From: Legionella_C dresdenensis
GTDB taxonomy: Bacteria > Pseudomonadota > Gammaproteobacteria > Legionellales > Legionellaceae
Direction of reading: 5' to 3'
Assembly (NCBI RefSeq): GCF_042649825.1
Contig: NZ_JBHSAB010000029.1
Coordinates: forward strand, 62,001-126,000
DNA: 64,000 bases
The notes beneath the pieces were generated by a model that saw only the letters and a program-made list of their open reading frames with translations, was not told the origin of the DNA and did not search any database. Shown one piece after another: positions 25,546-34,318 of this stretch (positions are counted from its first letter, which is position 1; each line of letters begins with the position of its first letter). Made by a program: the position numbers and the translations under genes.

Positions 25546-26328
25546 ATGAACAGGGATGATTTCTGGTGTATGCGACGGGGAAAACAATTGGCGGTTCTTT
25601 CCAGTGAAGACGAGCATTTACTGTCGCCTATCAACCTGCGCAATGGCAAGCGCCATAAAGCGCTCCTTCTGCTTCATGGCTTTTCATCTTCGCCAGCCGT
25701 TTACCGCCTGTTATTAAAACACCTGAAGCATTATGACGCCTTGGTCGCGCCGGTTTTACCTGGGCATGCGGAGAACCTGGCGGCATTTGCCAATATGAAA
25801 GCGGCGGATTTATTCAGTTATGTCGAGAATACCTGCAGCCAGCTAATCAATGAGTTCGAGCGTGTTGATGTGCTGGGGTTATCAATGGGGGGCTTGCTTG
25901 CCTGTCATCTCGGCATGCGCTTTAAACTTAATCATTTGTATCTGCTGGCGCCAGCGTTAGATCTGCACCTTAATCTCGAACAATCCATCAAACTGGCGCA
26001 AGGGTTACAATGGTTGGGATTCAGGCAGTTTCGCAGCGCAGCGGGCAATCTCTACACCTCCTCCGCCTGTGAAATTGCCTATCGTCAGTTACCGCTCCCG
26101 GCCATTATTGAAATACTGACCATCATTAAACATTTTAAACTGGGGCCATTATCCTGCCCGGTCGATTTATTCCTCGGCGTCCACGATGCGGTAGTTGACT
26201 CCCAAAAAGTAGCCCAACAGTTCGCCAATCAACCCGACGTTACCTTGCATTGGCTGGAAAACTCAGCCCATGTACTCCCCTTGGACGGCGATCTGGATTT
26301 AATTATAAATACCATGACGAAGGAATGA
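25546..26328 (+). CDS. Alpha/beta-hydrolase carboxylesterase
   Basis: A 260-residue serine hydrolase of the carboxylesterase/monoacylglycerol lipase type. The oxyanion-hole LLLHGFSSSP is at about 41-50, the nucleophile Ser113 is in GLSMGG, the acid is Asp214 (or Asp218) in GVHDAVVD, and His242 is in NSAHVLPLD. Without a signal peptide it is probably cytoplasmic and cleaves short esters or monoacylglycerols; the physiological substrate is unknown. Clear ribosome site (AGAGGAAA) before the ATG. Confidence 0.9.
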   Translation: MNRDDFWCMRRGKQLAVLSSEDEHLLSPINLRNGKRHKALLLLHGFSSSPAVYRLLLKHLKHYDALVAPVLPGHAENLAAFANMKAADLFSYVENTCSQLINEFERVDVLGLSMGGLLACHLGMRFKLNHLYLLAPALDLHLNLEQSIKLAQGLQWLGFRQFRSAAGNLYTSSACEIAYRQLPLPAIIEILTIIKHFKLGPLSCPVDLFLGVHDAVVDSQKVAQQFANQPDVTLHWLENSAHVLPLDGDLDLIINTMTKE

Positions 26329-26339
26329 GGCACAATGCA

Positions 26340-27293
26340 TTAATACGTTTGTTTGTTATAGCGATCGTAATCCCTTAAATCGTCAATATTCCAATCCCGC
26401 ATATCAAGTACAGAACCATTGTTCGCCATGAAATCCATTTTCATATCCGGAATCTTGAAGAAATAGATGTCGCTGGCATCCATAGCCAGTGTATGCTGCT
26501 TTTCAATCGCTGTTATCTCAGCGACTGAACGCCCATGGGTTTTGACAAAGGATCTGCGGGCGCGTAAATAGCGGCCATTAAATCGTGAACTGTCCCATAA
26601 CTCCACATCCAGCTTATCAACAATACCGCCTAGTTGCAGGAAAGAATGGCCGCGGGCGCGAATAACCAGTCGATTGCTCTTGATCCAATACATGCTGAAC
26701 GAGCCATCACCGTCAATAATCAAATCAGACAGGCCAACCACACCGACCAGCTGAACCTTGGGGTTACCAGTCATAGCCAATTGCAGGTTTTGCGCTTTCA
26801 CGCCTTTAATTTCAACATACCCTTCACCATTAACCTCCAGCCTGCGCAGATTAATATCTCCCGCCAGCGTGGTGCGGCCTGAATTGGTAATGATAAGATC
26901 AAGCAATCCAGAGCGCAGATGCTGGCCAGTTATTCGGCCTGAACCAGTATAAGTAAAGCCATTCAGAAACCGGCCTCGAATATCCGCATTCACTGACCCA
27001 AACTGGTTATTTGGAACCTGAATTATCAGGGTATTATTCTGAACAACCGTTGTTGTCTGTGCCAATGCCCTCGGATCGCCTGACAAAATTACTTGGGGTT
27101 TCGAATAGCCAGTATGCAAATTCACATTAACAGTACCAGTCACGGTAACACGGTTAAAAGACGAAACCGTGCGTGTTTGAGGACTCTTGGCAAGCGCTAT
27201 TGGCTGCGCTCCATGCTGACGCAAGGCAGCGTTGCGCGCACAACCAGCAGCAACAACCGCGAGCAGTATGACCAGAAAAAGCCGTTTTAACAT
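26340..27293 (-). CDS. DUF2807 lipoprotein (head GIN domain)
   Basis: A 317-residue protein with a lipobox (LLAVVAAGC, Cys18), so it should be a lipid-anchored envelope protein. The rest is the repetitive beta-helix-like DUF2807 domain (about 43-290, VSSFNRVTVTGTVNVNLHTG, then repeated short beta strands). DUF2807 proteins are exported and of unknown function. It ends twelve bases after the convergent carboxylesterase stop. Confidence 0.87.
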   Translation of the reverse strand: MLKRLFLVILLAVVAAGCARNAALRQHGAQPIALAKSPQTRTVSSFNRVTVTGTVNVNLHTGYSKPQVILSGDPRALAQTTTVVQNNTLIIQVPNNQFGSVNADIRGRFLNGFTYTGSGRITGQHLRSGLLDLIITNSGRTTLAGDINLRRLEVNGEGYVEIKGVKAQNLQLAMTGNPKVQLVGVVGLSDLIIDGDGSFSMYWIKSNRLVIRARGHSFLQLGGIVDKLDVELWDSSRFNGRYLRARRSFVKTHGRSVAEITAIEKQHTLAMDASDIYFFKIPDMKMDFMANNGSVLDMRDWNIDDLRDYDRYNKQTY

Positions 27294-27413
27294 GAATATA
27301 ATTCCAAATTAATCAATCTTGTTACATTAAAAGAAGTTGGTTCAATGCGCAAGCTTAACATTGCATGTATTGTTTTGATGTATAGGATTTTCGACGAAGG
27401 GTGGCGAGGTGAG

Positions 27414-27455
27414 CTGCAGTTCTTAGCGCGCAGCTTGCGAGCACTAAAACTGCAG
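27414..27455. repeat. Palindromic hairpin in 27294-27563 intergenic gap
   Basis: CTGCAGTT (27414-27421) and AACTGCAG (27448-27455) form the ends of a GC-rich hairpin that contains a second inverted pair (CTTAG/CTAAA) and the sequence GCGCGCAGCTTGCGAGC. It may belong to a dispersed family; there is no gene in this gap. Confidence 0.45.
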
Positions 27456-27563
27456 GTTACCTTGACAGGACCCTGAGACACTGGTTTTCAATAGGGCACT
27501 TAAAGCGCTGAACTCAATCTTTTTATTAGAATAGATAATGAGTATTGGGTTTTACAGCCAAAC

Positions 27564-28550
27564 TTATTCTTTGCTGGTAAAATCGGAAATACCTACCATC
27601 GCCGGGCATCCCTGGTAACGATTAGCCTCCGGGGCTTTATCAACCAGAGCAGTTAACGATTCGGCCGCAGGAATCAATGGCGGCAACTGGATATATACTT
27701 CTACCAGCATGCCATTTTTGCAGCCAAGATATATTTTGCGTGCATTTTGGGCGCCAAACGACTCATTTATTTTTTCCTGCAATTGCGCGCGCGGAATTCT
27801 TTCGCCAACATGCTGATGCAAATAAACCCCAAACGGAGTGGAATCCGCTTCACTGGTTAACCGCATTGCTAACGTGAAATAATCATCAGCTGATAAAATC
27901 TGGCAACTGCCATGTTTATTCCATTCATGACGCTCAAGGCAACTGCCATGAGCGTAGCTTGGCATTAAGACTTTTAATTTTGCTCCGACCTGATCACTCA
28001 GGGGCAAGGGCGGATAATCGCAGTGATGCGCCTGGGAAGAAACACCGCAAAAACCGTAATGTTGACCACAGGCATTCTGATTCGGCCATAAGCCATGTAA
28101 CACCAGATGACTCGCCTGATAAGACTCAACCGGTAAATCACGGCATTCGGCCTTACCTGCTTCGTAGCCATACGTTTCACAAAATGCAGGCTGTAAACTG
28201 AGGGCAAGAACATAAGAGTCTGCAAGGCCCGCGCTTTGCTGGCAACCACCGCCCTGGCTACTGTCATAAATAGCTTCTCCGCATTCAGCGCTGACCCAGC
28301 GCAGCGGATATTGACCATCGCCAATCACAATCCTGAACCAGTCGGGATCCCGCGTACGGTTAATTTCTTTCAGTTGATAACTTGTCTGCGGTAATATTGT
28401 CAGGTTATCAGGGTTGGTTTTCTGATTTTTCGACAAATAAGCCGGGCAAACCTGTTTAGCGTCAAACGTACCGGAAACATTTGCTGCATGCAGCGGTAAT
28501 GTACAAAAAAAGGCGAATAGACAATATCCTATATATCGCATTGAAAGCAT
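27564..28550 (-). CDS. Secreted T2-family ribonuclease (SrnA-like)
   Basis: A 328-residue RNase T2 with a signal peptide (about 1-22). Both catalytic segments are present: CAS I LVLHGLWPNQNA (His152) and CAS II HEWNKHGSC (His208, His213), with many Cys residues for disulphides. It should cut single-stranded RNA outside the cell or in the periplasm. Legionella pneumophila secretes a T2 RNase, SrnA, by its type II system, and this is a plausible orthologue (family recalled, not searched). A weak TTTGGCTGTAAAACCCAA palindrome follows the stop. Confidence 0.92.
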   Translation of the reverse strand: MLSMRYIGYCLFAFFCTLPLHAANVSGTFDAKQVCPAYLSKNQKTNPDNLTILPQTSYQLKEINRTRDPDWFRIVIGDGQYPLRWVSAECGEAIYDSSQGGGCQQSAGLADSYVLALSLQPAFCETYGYEAGKAECRDLPVESYQASHLVLHGLWPNQNACGQHYGFCGVSSQAHHCDYPPLPLSDQVGAKLKVLMPSYAHGSCLERHEWNKHGSCQILSADDYFTLAMRLTSEADSTPFGVYLHQHVGERIPRAQLQEKINESFGAQNARKIYLGCKNGMLVEVYIQLPPLIPAAESLTALVDKAPEANRYQGCPAMVGISDFTSKE

Positions 28551-28601
28551 CCTGGCTGAGATATTACATGACCAGAGTATACTGATAAAATCTCAAGACA
28601 T

Positions 28602-29783
28602 CTACACAACCTGACCAGCTGCCCACCCTGAAGCCCAGGCCCATTGAAAATTATAACCGCCCAGCCAGCCGGTCACATCAACAACTTCACCGATAAAATA
28701 CAAACCTGGAGAGTTTTTTACTTCCATAGTTTGTGATGACAGAAAACGGGTATCAACACCGCCCAGGGTCACTTCCGCCGTGCGATACCCTTCGGTAGCA
28801 TTAGGTTTTATCTGCCATTGCCCGAACAAGGCGCCAATTTCCAATAGTTTTTTATCAGTAAATCCCTGCAGTTTTTTTTCCAGCAACTCATCCTCAACAA
28901 AAACCGGCAGTACCCGCTTGGGCAAATTGCGTTCAAGATATTGTTTCAGCCGCATTGCCGGCGTTGCTTTTTTAGCCGCGAGCAATTGCCCGGACCACAG
29001 ATTTTCAGGATCAAGATTAATCGTCAGCAACTCCCCTGGCCGCCAGTAAGAAGAAATCTGCAACATGGCAGGACCGCTTAACCCGCGGTGGGTAAATAAC
29101 ATGTCGAGCGTAAATGACTGGTTGTTACAGCTTGCCTGGCAAGGCAGAGCAATACCTGATAACTGACTGTATTTTTCTTTATCTTCAGGCTGCAAGGTAA
29201 AAGGTACAAGCCCTGCCCGGGTAGGCAATACCTCGAGGCCAAATTGACTGGCAATTTGATAACCAAAAGGAGTAGCGCCCATGGTTGGAATCGACAAGCC
29301 TCCGGTCGCAATTACGAGCGATTCGCAACCAATTTTTTCACCATTATTTAATTGGACAAGATAGGAATCCGCTGCTTTTGTAACTGCTTTAATGGCGGTA
29401 TTCAGCCTGATTACAACATTTACCTGATCACATTCCTGTAATAACATGGCAACAATATCGGATGATTTATTGTCACAAAATAACTGGCCATGGGATTTTT
29501 CATGGTATGGAATACGGTATTTTTTTACCAGCGCGATAAAATCCGCCGATGTGTAGCGTTTCAGCGCTGATTTACAGAAATGGGGATTGGCAGAGAGATA
29601 ATTATGCGGCTCAATGGTGTAGTTGGTAAAATTACACCGCCCCCCGCCCGACATCAGAATTTTTTTTCCGGCTTTGTTGGCATGATCAATGACCAGCACT
29701 TTTCGCCCACGTTTACCGGCCTCAATCGCACACATAAGCCCGGCGGCACCCGCACCAATAATTATTATATCCGGATCATTCAT
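28602..29783 (-). CDS. HI0933/YhiN-like FAD-dependent oxidoreductase
   Basis: A 393-residue flavoprotein of the HI0933 (YhiN) family. It starts with the dinucleotide-binding DIIIIGAGAAGLMCAIEAGK and keeps the hallmark KILMSGGGRCNFTN and the C-terminal GEVVDVTGWLGGYNFQWAWA. Function unknown in the family. I start at ATG 29783 (MNDPDIIII); the upstream in-frame ATG at 29840 would add a non-homologous segment and overlap the cspA terminator. Confidence 0.9.
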   Translation of the reverse strand: MNDPDIIIIGAGAAGLMCAIEAGKRGRKVLVIDHANKAGKKILMSGGGRCNFTNYTIEPHNYLSANPHFCKSALKRYTSADFIALVKKYRIPYHEKSHGQLFCDNKSSDIVAMLLQECDQVNVVIRLNTAIKAVTKAADSYLVQLNNGEKIGCESLVIATGGLSIPTMGATPFGYQIASQFGLEVLPTRAGLVPFTLQPEDKEKYSQLSGIALPCQASCNNQSFTLDMLFTHRGLSGPAMLQISSYWRPGELLTINLDPENLWSGQLLAAKKATPAMRLKQYLERNLPKRVLPVFVEDELLEKKLQGFTDKKLLEIGALFGQWQIKPNATEGYRTAEVTLGGVDTRFLSSQTMEVKNSPGLYFIGEVVDVTGWLGGYNFQWAWASGWAAGQVV

Positions 29784-29811
29784 AAAACAGAATTGAAAAA
29801 AATTTAGTATT

Positions 29812-29841
29812 CTTGCCTGCCGGCAGAACCGCTCAGGCAAG
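29812..29841 (-). terminator. Terminator hairpin after cold-shock gene
   Basis: Read on the minus strand, CTTGCCTG and CAGGCAAG form an eight-base stem with a 14-base loop just beyond the cspA-type stop. A T-rich stretch (AAATTTTTTTC) lies some bases further on, so termination is plausible and the spacing is loose. Confidence 0.6.
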
Positions 29842-29854
29842 AAAAAGAATTGAT

Positions 29855-30070
29855 TTACGCTTCAGTAACGCTTTCAGCTTGCAGCCCTTTATCGCCTTTA
29901 GTTACTTTAAATTGAACTTTTTGACCTTCTCTTAACGTTTTGCGGCCCGCATCACTTACGATGTTGCGGAAATGCACGAAAACATCATCTTGACCATTGT
30001 CACGGCTGATAAAACCGTAACCTTTATCATCGCTAAACCATTTAACAATACCAGTTTCTATAGCAGACAT
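29855..30070 (-). CDS. Cold-shock domain protein (CspA family)
   Basis: A 71-residue CspA-type single-stranded nucleic-acid-binding protein: GIVKWFSDDKGYGFISRDNG and DDVFVHF give the RNP1 and RNP2 motifs. The start at 30070 has GGAAAG six bases upstream; earlier in-frame ATG would add residues absent from the family. A TATACT -10 on the minus strand (30226-30231) would give a long 5' leader of roughly 150 bases, as often seen for cold-shock genes. Confidence 0.93.
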   Translation of the reverse strand: MSAIETGIVKWFSDDKGYGFISRDNGQDDVFVHFRNIVSDAGRKTLREGQKVQFKVTKGDKGLQAESVTEA

Positions 30071-30348
30071 TATACTTTCCAAAAAAATTAAACAAACACA
30101 TACGCTCGACAATTTGAAGTGGAATCGCACGATTTAAACGAGAGTAACACGCGATTAGGTTGACTAAAGCAGGGTTTCACGATTAACAACGATTTTCACC
30201 ATAAACAGCAGATGTATGCTTTTTAAGTATAACCTATTATGGTGTAAATTGCGATGGCATGAGATAAAAGTTTAAATCACAATTGAAAATTGGTAATTCT
30301 GGGCTTTGCACAGGACAATTCTTTTGCATTACAAAGGCAGAGGGGTCC

Positions 30349-30441
30349 ATGAAAGAGATTACACTATTAAGAATAGATTTCGCAAAGAATATATTCCAGT
30401 TAAAAGAGTTTTGGTGGATCATATTCAAAACAAATTTCTAA
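30349..30441 (+). pseudogene. IS110-family transposase N-terminal remnant
   Basis: An ATG with AGGGG upstream opens a 30-codon frame, MKEITLLRIDFAKNIFQLKE and a stop. This matches the conserved N-terminus of IS110 transposases (MKEIT...IDLAKNVFQLHG, including the first catalytic Asp), which then breaks off; a neighbouring frame continues with VLVDHIQNKF, suggesting a frameshift. A copy of CTTTGCACAGGACAATT lies just upstream (30303 on), as at the ends of the MITE-like copies. The stretch from 30071 to 30473 otherwise holds only the cold-shock leader and promoter. Confidence 0.65.
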
Positions 30442-30473
30442 ATTCTCTTGTGGAATGTAATAAGGATAATCTC

Positions 30474-30896
30474 ATGCAAATCACTATAGAAAAAAAGTGC
30501 GCCACTTACGAACTGGCATCGCGTCTTATTCAAGCAGCTATTGAGCATGCAAAGACACTCAATTTATCTATCTGTGTAGCAATTGTTGATCCCACAGGAC
30601 ATTTAATTGCATTTGCTAAAATGGATGATTGCTGTTTAATTGGCATAGGGACTGCCCAAGGCAAAGCTTACACCGCAGCCAGAAGTGGACTGAATACTCG
30701 TGATTTTTTAGCTTATTTGAAAGAAAACGAAGTTAACATAACTAGCTTGCAAGAAGAGAAGCTAGTGATCATTGCGGGTGGACTACCTATTCTTTATCAA
30801 GGGGCCTTAATCGGCGGAATTGGTGTTGGTGGCGGTACAGGCGCCCAAGATGAAGAGTGTGCGCAAAGCGCCTTAAACTCCGTACTTCAAACCTAA
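30474..30896 (+). CDS. GlcG/HbpS-family protein
   Basis: A 140-residue protein of the GlcG/HbpS fold: repeated alpha/beta layout with AIVDPTGHLIAFAKMDD and the C-terminal GALIGGIGVGGGTGAQDE. HbpS in Streptomyces binds haem; GlcG has no known function, so none is assigned. The start at 30474 has AAGGA seven bases upstream; an earlier in-frame start (30306) would only translate the IS remnant area. Confidence 0.85.
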   Translation: MQITIEKKCATYELASRLIQAAIEHAKTLNLSICVAIVDPTGHLIAFAKMDDCCLIGIGTAQGKAYTAARSGLNTRDFLAYLKENEVNITSLQEEKLVIIAGGLPILYQGALIGGIGVGGGTGAQDEECAQSALNSVLQT

Positions 30897-30939
30897 TCTT
30901 TTAATTAAATGAATCAAACTTTCATTTTAGGAAATGTAC

Positions 30940-32580
30940 TTATGGATTAATAGGCGGTAATGAGCCCGCTTTTATTTTTTGTTTTGGCGTCTCTTTATAC
31001 CCGCTTATACACTGCCAAAGCGCTTCCCCTTGCCAGTTATGATTCCCTTGTTGATATAGCGCTTTGGTCAGGCGATTAATTTCCTGTTTGAATCGGGTAT
31101 CATTGACCAGGTTGGCGATATCAGCGAGATTAATCAGGTATCTTCCTGGCCATTGCCAGTTTGCCCAACGTAATAAGGCCGTGCGTGCCTGTTCTGGCTG
31201 GTCTGTCAGACAAGCCTTTTTCAAGCGACTCAAAATACGTTTTTTTCCTTGACTGGCAATACCTGTGCGCTGCAGAAACCACAGCAGCAGAGTCAGTAAC
31301 CAGACGGCAGCGAAACCGCCTGCTACCCACCAGGCCAGCTCTGAATTGCTCTTATTATCATGAACTGTTATTTCATTCTGCCTGGTAGTCTGTTTGGGAG
31401 TTGACTGTTGCTGCGTAGTTGTATCGGTGTGTTCCGATTTGGCTTCCTTCTGCTCCGCTGAGCCGGTTATGTTAAGCGCCAACTCAGGCAAAGTGGCGAC
31501 TTCTTCTTTGCCTGTCTCGGTATTAAACCAGGGTAATTTAACTGCCGGCAGCGTCACGGTCCCCGATTTGTTTAATAAATAAGTCACTTTAATCTCTGAA
31601 GCGCCGATCACAGTTCCTTGATTCACTCGATTTTTTTCTACCGGTTTGTCAGGATAAACATTAAAACCATCACCGCTTTGAAGCGTTAATTTGGGAATTA
31701 ACTGAGCTGGGGCGCCAGTTGCCTGAATTGTAATGGTGCGGATCAGGGTTGAGCCTTGCGGCAGCGTAGAAGTATTGTGGTCATACTGCTCCTGCAGGCT
31801 CACCTGGCTGGCAGGGAACCAGGCGCTGCTGGATGGTAACGCTGGTTTCACATTCAGAGTAAGGTTATCGCCGCTTAAGTTAACCCGGCGTGGGCGGCTG
31901 TCATAAATCAGCGCACTGTATTTAGGAGGGGTGATTTTAATTTTTCCGCTTTTCTGCGGGAAAATAGCGTATTGCTGTTCGTTTACCTCATATACCCGGC
32001 CATGTTCAACAGCCTGAGTGACTTTGACATCACCCAATGGCATTAACAGAGCATTCTCCACTTGCGGCTGCTCATATTTTCCATCGAGCAGACGGACGCT
32101 GTTATAAAGACGGATAGTATAAGTGACCTGCTGATTAATATAAGGCTCACTCTCGCTCGCTTGCGCCGTTAATATCACATCCTCTTGCTCTGCCTGCCCC
32201 AGATTGGGATCAGCTGCATTATTCTGACCGGCGCTCACAACTATAGTCTGAGCTTGTGTCTGCTCACCGCCTATTTGCAACGGAGGAATAGTCAGTGTAC
32301 CGGCGCGTTTGGGTTGCAGAATGATAGTCCATTGATTGCTGGCGGCAGTCCTGCCATTAATAATACTGTAATTGGTACTTTGCCCGGTACTGAGAATATC
32401 AAAATCCGCCTGCAGCGGCGTTAAATCTGGCACGCCGGCCTGCGCATCATCACTGCTGATTAACAAACGAAAGCTTTCTCCAACCGCAAGTTTGGCAGCA
32501 TCGATTTGCATCGATATTTCCGCCTGTGCAGTTGTAATAAAAAACAGGTATAACAGAGCCAGTTTAATTATTCGTTTCAT
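30940..32580 (-). CDS. batD: BatD protein
   Basis: A 546-residue protein with an N-terminal signal peptide, BatD-type repeated beta domains in the periplasmic part, and one membrane segment near residue 420 (AWWVAGGFAAVWLLTLLLWF) followed by a cytoplasmic tail. It is the last gene of the Bat operon. BatD is linked to aerotolerance and envelope homeostasis in other bacteria, with the mechanism open. ATG 32580 overlaps the TPR gene's TGA (ATGA). Confidence 0.87.
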   Translation of the reverse strand: MKRIIKLALLYLFFITTAQAEISMQIDAAKLAVGESFRLLISSDDAQAGVPDLTPLQADFDILSTGQSTNYSIINGRTAASNQWTIILQPKRAGTLTIPPLQIGGEQTQAQTIVVSAGQNNAADPNLGQAEQEDVILTAQASESEPYINQQVTYTIRLYNSVRLLDGKYEQPQVENALLMPLGDVKVTQAVEHGRVYEVNEQQYAIFPQKSGKIKITPPKYSALIYDSRPRRVNLSGDNLTLNVKPALPSSSAWFPASQVSLQEQYDHNTSTLPQGSTLIRTITIQATGAPAQLIPKLTLQSGDGFNVYPDKPVEKNRVNQGTVIGASEIKVTYLLNKSGTVTLPAVKLPWFNTETGKEEVATLPELALNITGSAEQKEAKSEHTDTTTQQQSTPKQTTRQNEITVHDNKSNSELAWWVAGGFAAVWLLTLLLWFLQRTGIASQGKKRILSRLKKACLTDQPEQARTALLRWANWQWPGRYLINLADIANLVNDTRFKQEINRLTKALYQQGNHNWQGEALWQCISGYKETPKQKIKAGSLPPINP

Positions 32581-33389
32581 TGGTACCACCCACGCTGTCG
32601 GCGAATATAGTCTCTTAAAAATTTCTCTCTCAGCAATCCGCCCGGATCATCGGGAATCAAACGCAACCATTGTTGTTTGGCCTGTTCTTTTTCCTGTTCA
32701 TCCGCTGATTGCTGTTGGTCAGAAGATTCTTTTTGCTGTTGCTGATCAGTCTGCTGCTTTTGCTGATCTTTTTTTGCAGCTTGCTTGTCTTTTTGCTTTT
32801 GATGCGCCTTGCTATCCTGACCCTGCTGATCGTTTTTATCTTGCTGTTTATTTTGGTCTTGCCGGTTTTGCTGATCAAAATTTCGCTGGTTATCTTGTTG
32901 CTGGTTGTTCTTGTCGCCTGATTTATCGCGCTGATTGTTTTTATTTTGGGATTGGTTGTTTTCTTTGTTCTGTTTATCGTCTTTTTTATCTTGTTGCTGT
33001 TGTTCTTGCTGCTGTTGCAGCAGTTTCTCTACCAGATTGCGATTAAACTGCGCATCCTGATCATGGGGATTAATTGCCAACGCGTTATCATAGGCTTTAA
33101 GGGCTTCTTCGTATTTACCCATATGGGCAAGGGCATTGCCAGCATTATAGTAGCCGCTGCCGCTCTGCAAGGATTCAAAATTTTTGGCGGCCTGCTGATA
33201 ATTACCAGAGCGATAGGCAGCAGTCGCTTGCCAATCCTTCTGGCGAAACAATTGCCCGGCCTTTTTATATTGACCTTTTGCCATCAGCTTTTGCGCCTGC
33301 TGATCGGGAGTAGACCATAAGTCATGCCAGAATGAAGCATTCGCTTCACCAGCAATCAACAGTAAGACTAAAATTATACTCTTTTTCAT
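32577..33389 (-). CDS. TPR protein BatC/E-type with Gln/Asn/Lys-rich tail
   Basis: A 270-residue exported protein with a signal peptide (about 1-18) and three TPR-like helix pairs (about 28-135, for example QLFRQKDWQATAAYRSGNYQ and NAGNALAHMGKYEEALKAYD). Residues 135-240 are strongly biased to Q, N, K and D. The tail, WLRLIPDDPGGLLREKF, is the usual end of BatC/E-type proteins. It probably scaffolds BatA and BatB. It overlaps batD by four bases (ATGA) and its start overlaps the end of batB. Confidence 0.87.
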   Translation of the reverse strand: MKKSIILVLLLIAGEANASFWHDLWSTPDQQAQKLMAKGQYKKAGQLFRQKDWQATAAYRSGNYQQAAKNFESLQSGSGYYNAGNALAHMGKYEEALKAYDNALAINPHDQDAQFNRNLVEKLLQQQQEQQQQDKKDDKQNKENNQSQNKNNQRDKSGDKNNQQQDNQRNFDQQNRQDQNKQQDKNDQQGQDSKAHQKQKDKQAAKKDQQKQQTDQQQQKESSDQQQSADEQEKEQAKQQWLRLIPDDPGGLLREKFLRDYIRRQRGWYQ

Positions 33390-34318
33390 GCGTCAATCCT
33401 TTGTATCCAACCGCGTCTGAATACCGGTAGCCAAAGAATTATCGCTGGCAGTAAAAACCAACGCCCTTCATCACGCCAGACAGGAATATCGTCCTGCTCC
33501 GAGCGCGCATAATCGCCAGAACCCGTTTTATCGTTTAGCCATTGCTCCAAATCATCTGACGTACCGGAATAGGGCACCACCTCTCCGCTGCCGGCTTCAG
33601 CCAGCGGTTTATATAACGGCAACAAAGTTTTATCAGCCACCATAGGCATAACGGAAGTATAAATTCCCTGCATCGCCAATTTTTCTGCTTCGTCTGCAGC
33701 ATCCGCAGGAGGGGTTGAGGCGGTCAACACTAAAATCCGTCCTTGTTTAAACCCTGCCTGTTCGATTAGTTTGGCCGCTTCAACCAGCGCAGTATCAAGA
33801 CGCTGGCCATCGACCGGCATAATATCCTGCGTCAATGATGATAATAACGAGATAATAGTCTGACCATCATCGGTCAGAGGCGATACAACAAAAGGCTCGC
33901 CGGTAAAAACAACCATACCAAATTGCCCCACATCGCGCCGGCTGAATAAATCCTGTAATTTAAATTTGGCTCGAGTCAGGCGGTCAGGAGTTAAATCGGT
34001 TTCAAACATGTTGTCAGACATATCCAGGACAACAACCCGCGCCTGTACCTTCTGAAAAGCAGGAACCGGTAATTTTTGCCAGGCAGGTCCTGCTAATGCT
34101 ATTACCATGAATAAGGCGGAGATAACCAGTAATAACAGAGCAGCATGCCTTTTGCCTGCGTCATTATCACTCACCAGGTGAGCCAGCAAATGGGAATCAC
34201 AAATCGCATGCCAGGACTGCAAGCGTGGATTTTGCCGCCACATACGCCAGGCAAGAAGCAGCAATGGTATAATTGCCAATAACCACCAGGGCCTTAAAAA
34301 ATGAAAATCAGCCAGCAT
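33386..34318 (-). CDS. batB: BatB-type VWA membrane protein
   Basis: A 310-residue protein with two N-terminal membrane segments (about 12-25 and 60-78), a von Willebrand A domain (about 93-270) and a C-terminal membrane segment. The MIDAS motif reads D99-M-S-D-N103 instead of DxSxS, so metal binding may be weakened compared with BatA. It starts inside the end of batA (11 bp overlap) and runs into the TPR gene. Acts with BatA/C/D in the inner membrane. Confidence 0.88.
   Translation of the reverse strand: MLADFHFLRPWWLLAIIPLLLLAWRMWRQNPRLQSWHAICDSHLLAHLVSDNDAGKRHAALLLLVISALFMVIALAGPAWQKLPVPAFQKVQARVVVLDMSDNMFETDLTPDRLTRAKFKLQDLFSRRDVGQFGMVVFTGEPFVVSPLTDDGQTIISLLSSLTQDIMPVDGQRLDTALVEAAKLIEQAGFKQGRILVLTASTPPADAADEAEKLAMQGIYTSVMPMVADKTLLPLYKPLAEAGSGEVVPYSGTSDDLEQWLNDKTGSGDYARSEQDDIPVWRDEGRWFLLPAIILWLPVFRRGWIQRIDA

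Noticed and set aside
30306..30473. 56-codon extension upstream of the GlcG-like gene
   Set aside because: It translates the IS110 remnant zone out of frame, and the GlcG homology and a good AAGGA site start at 30474.
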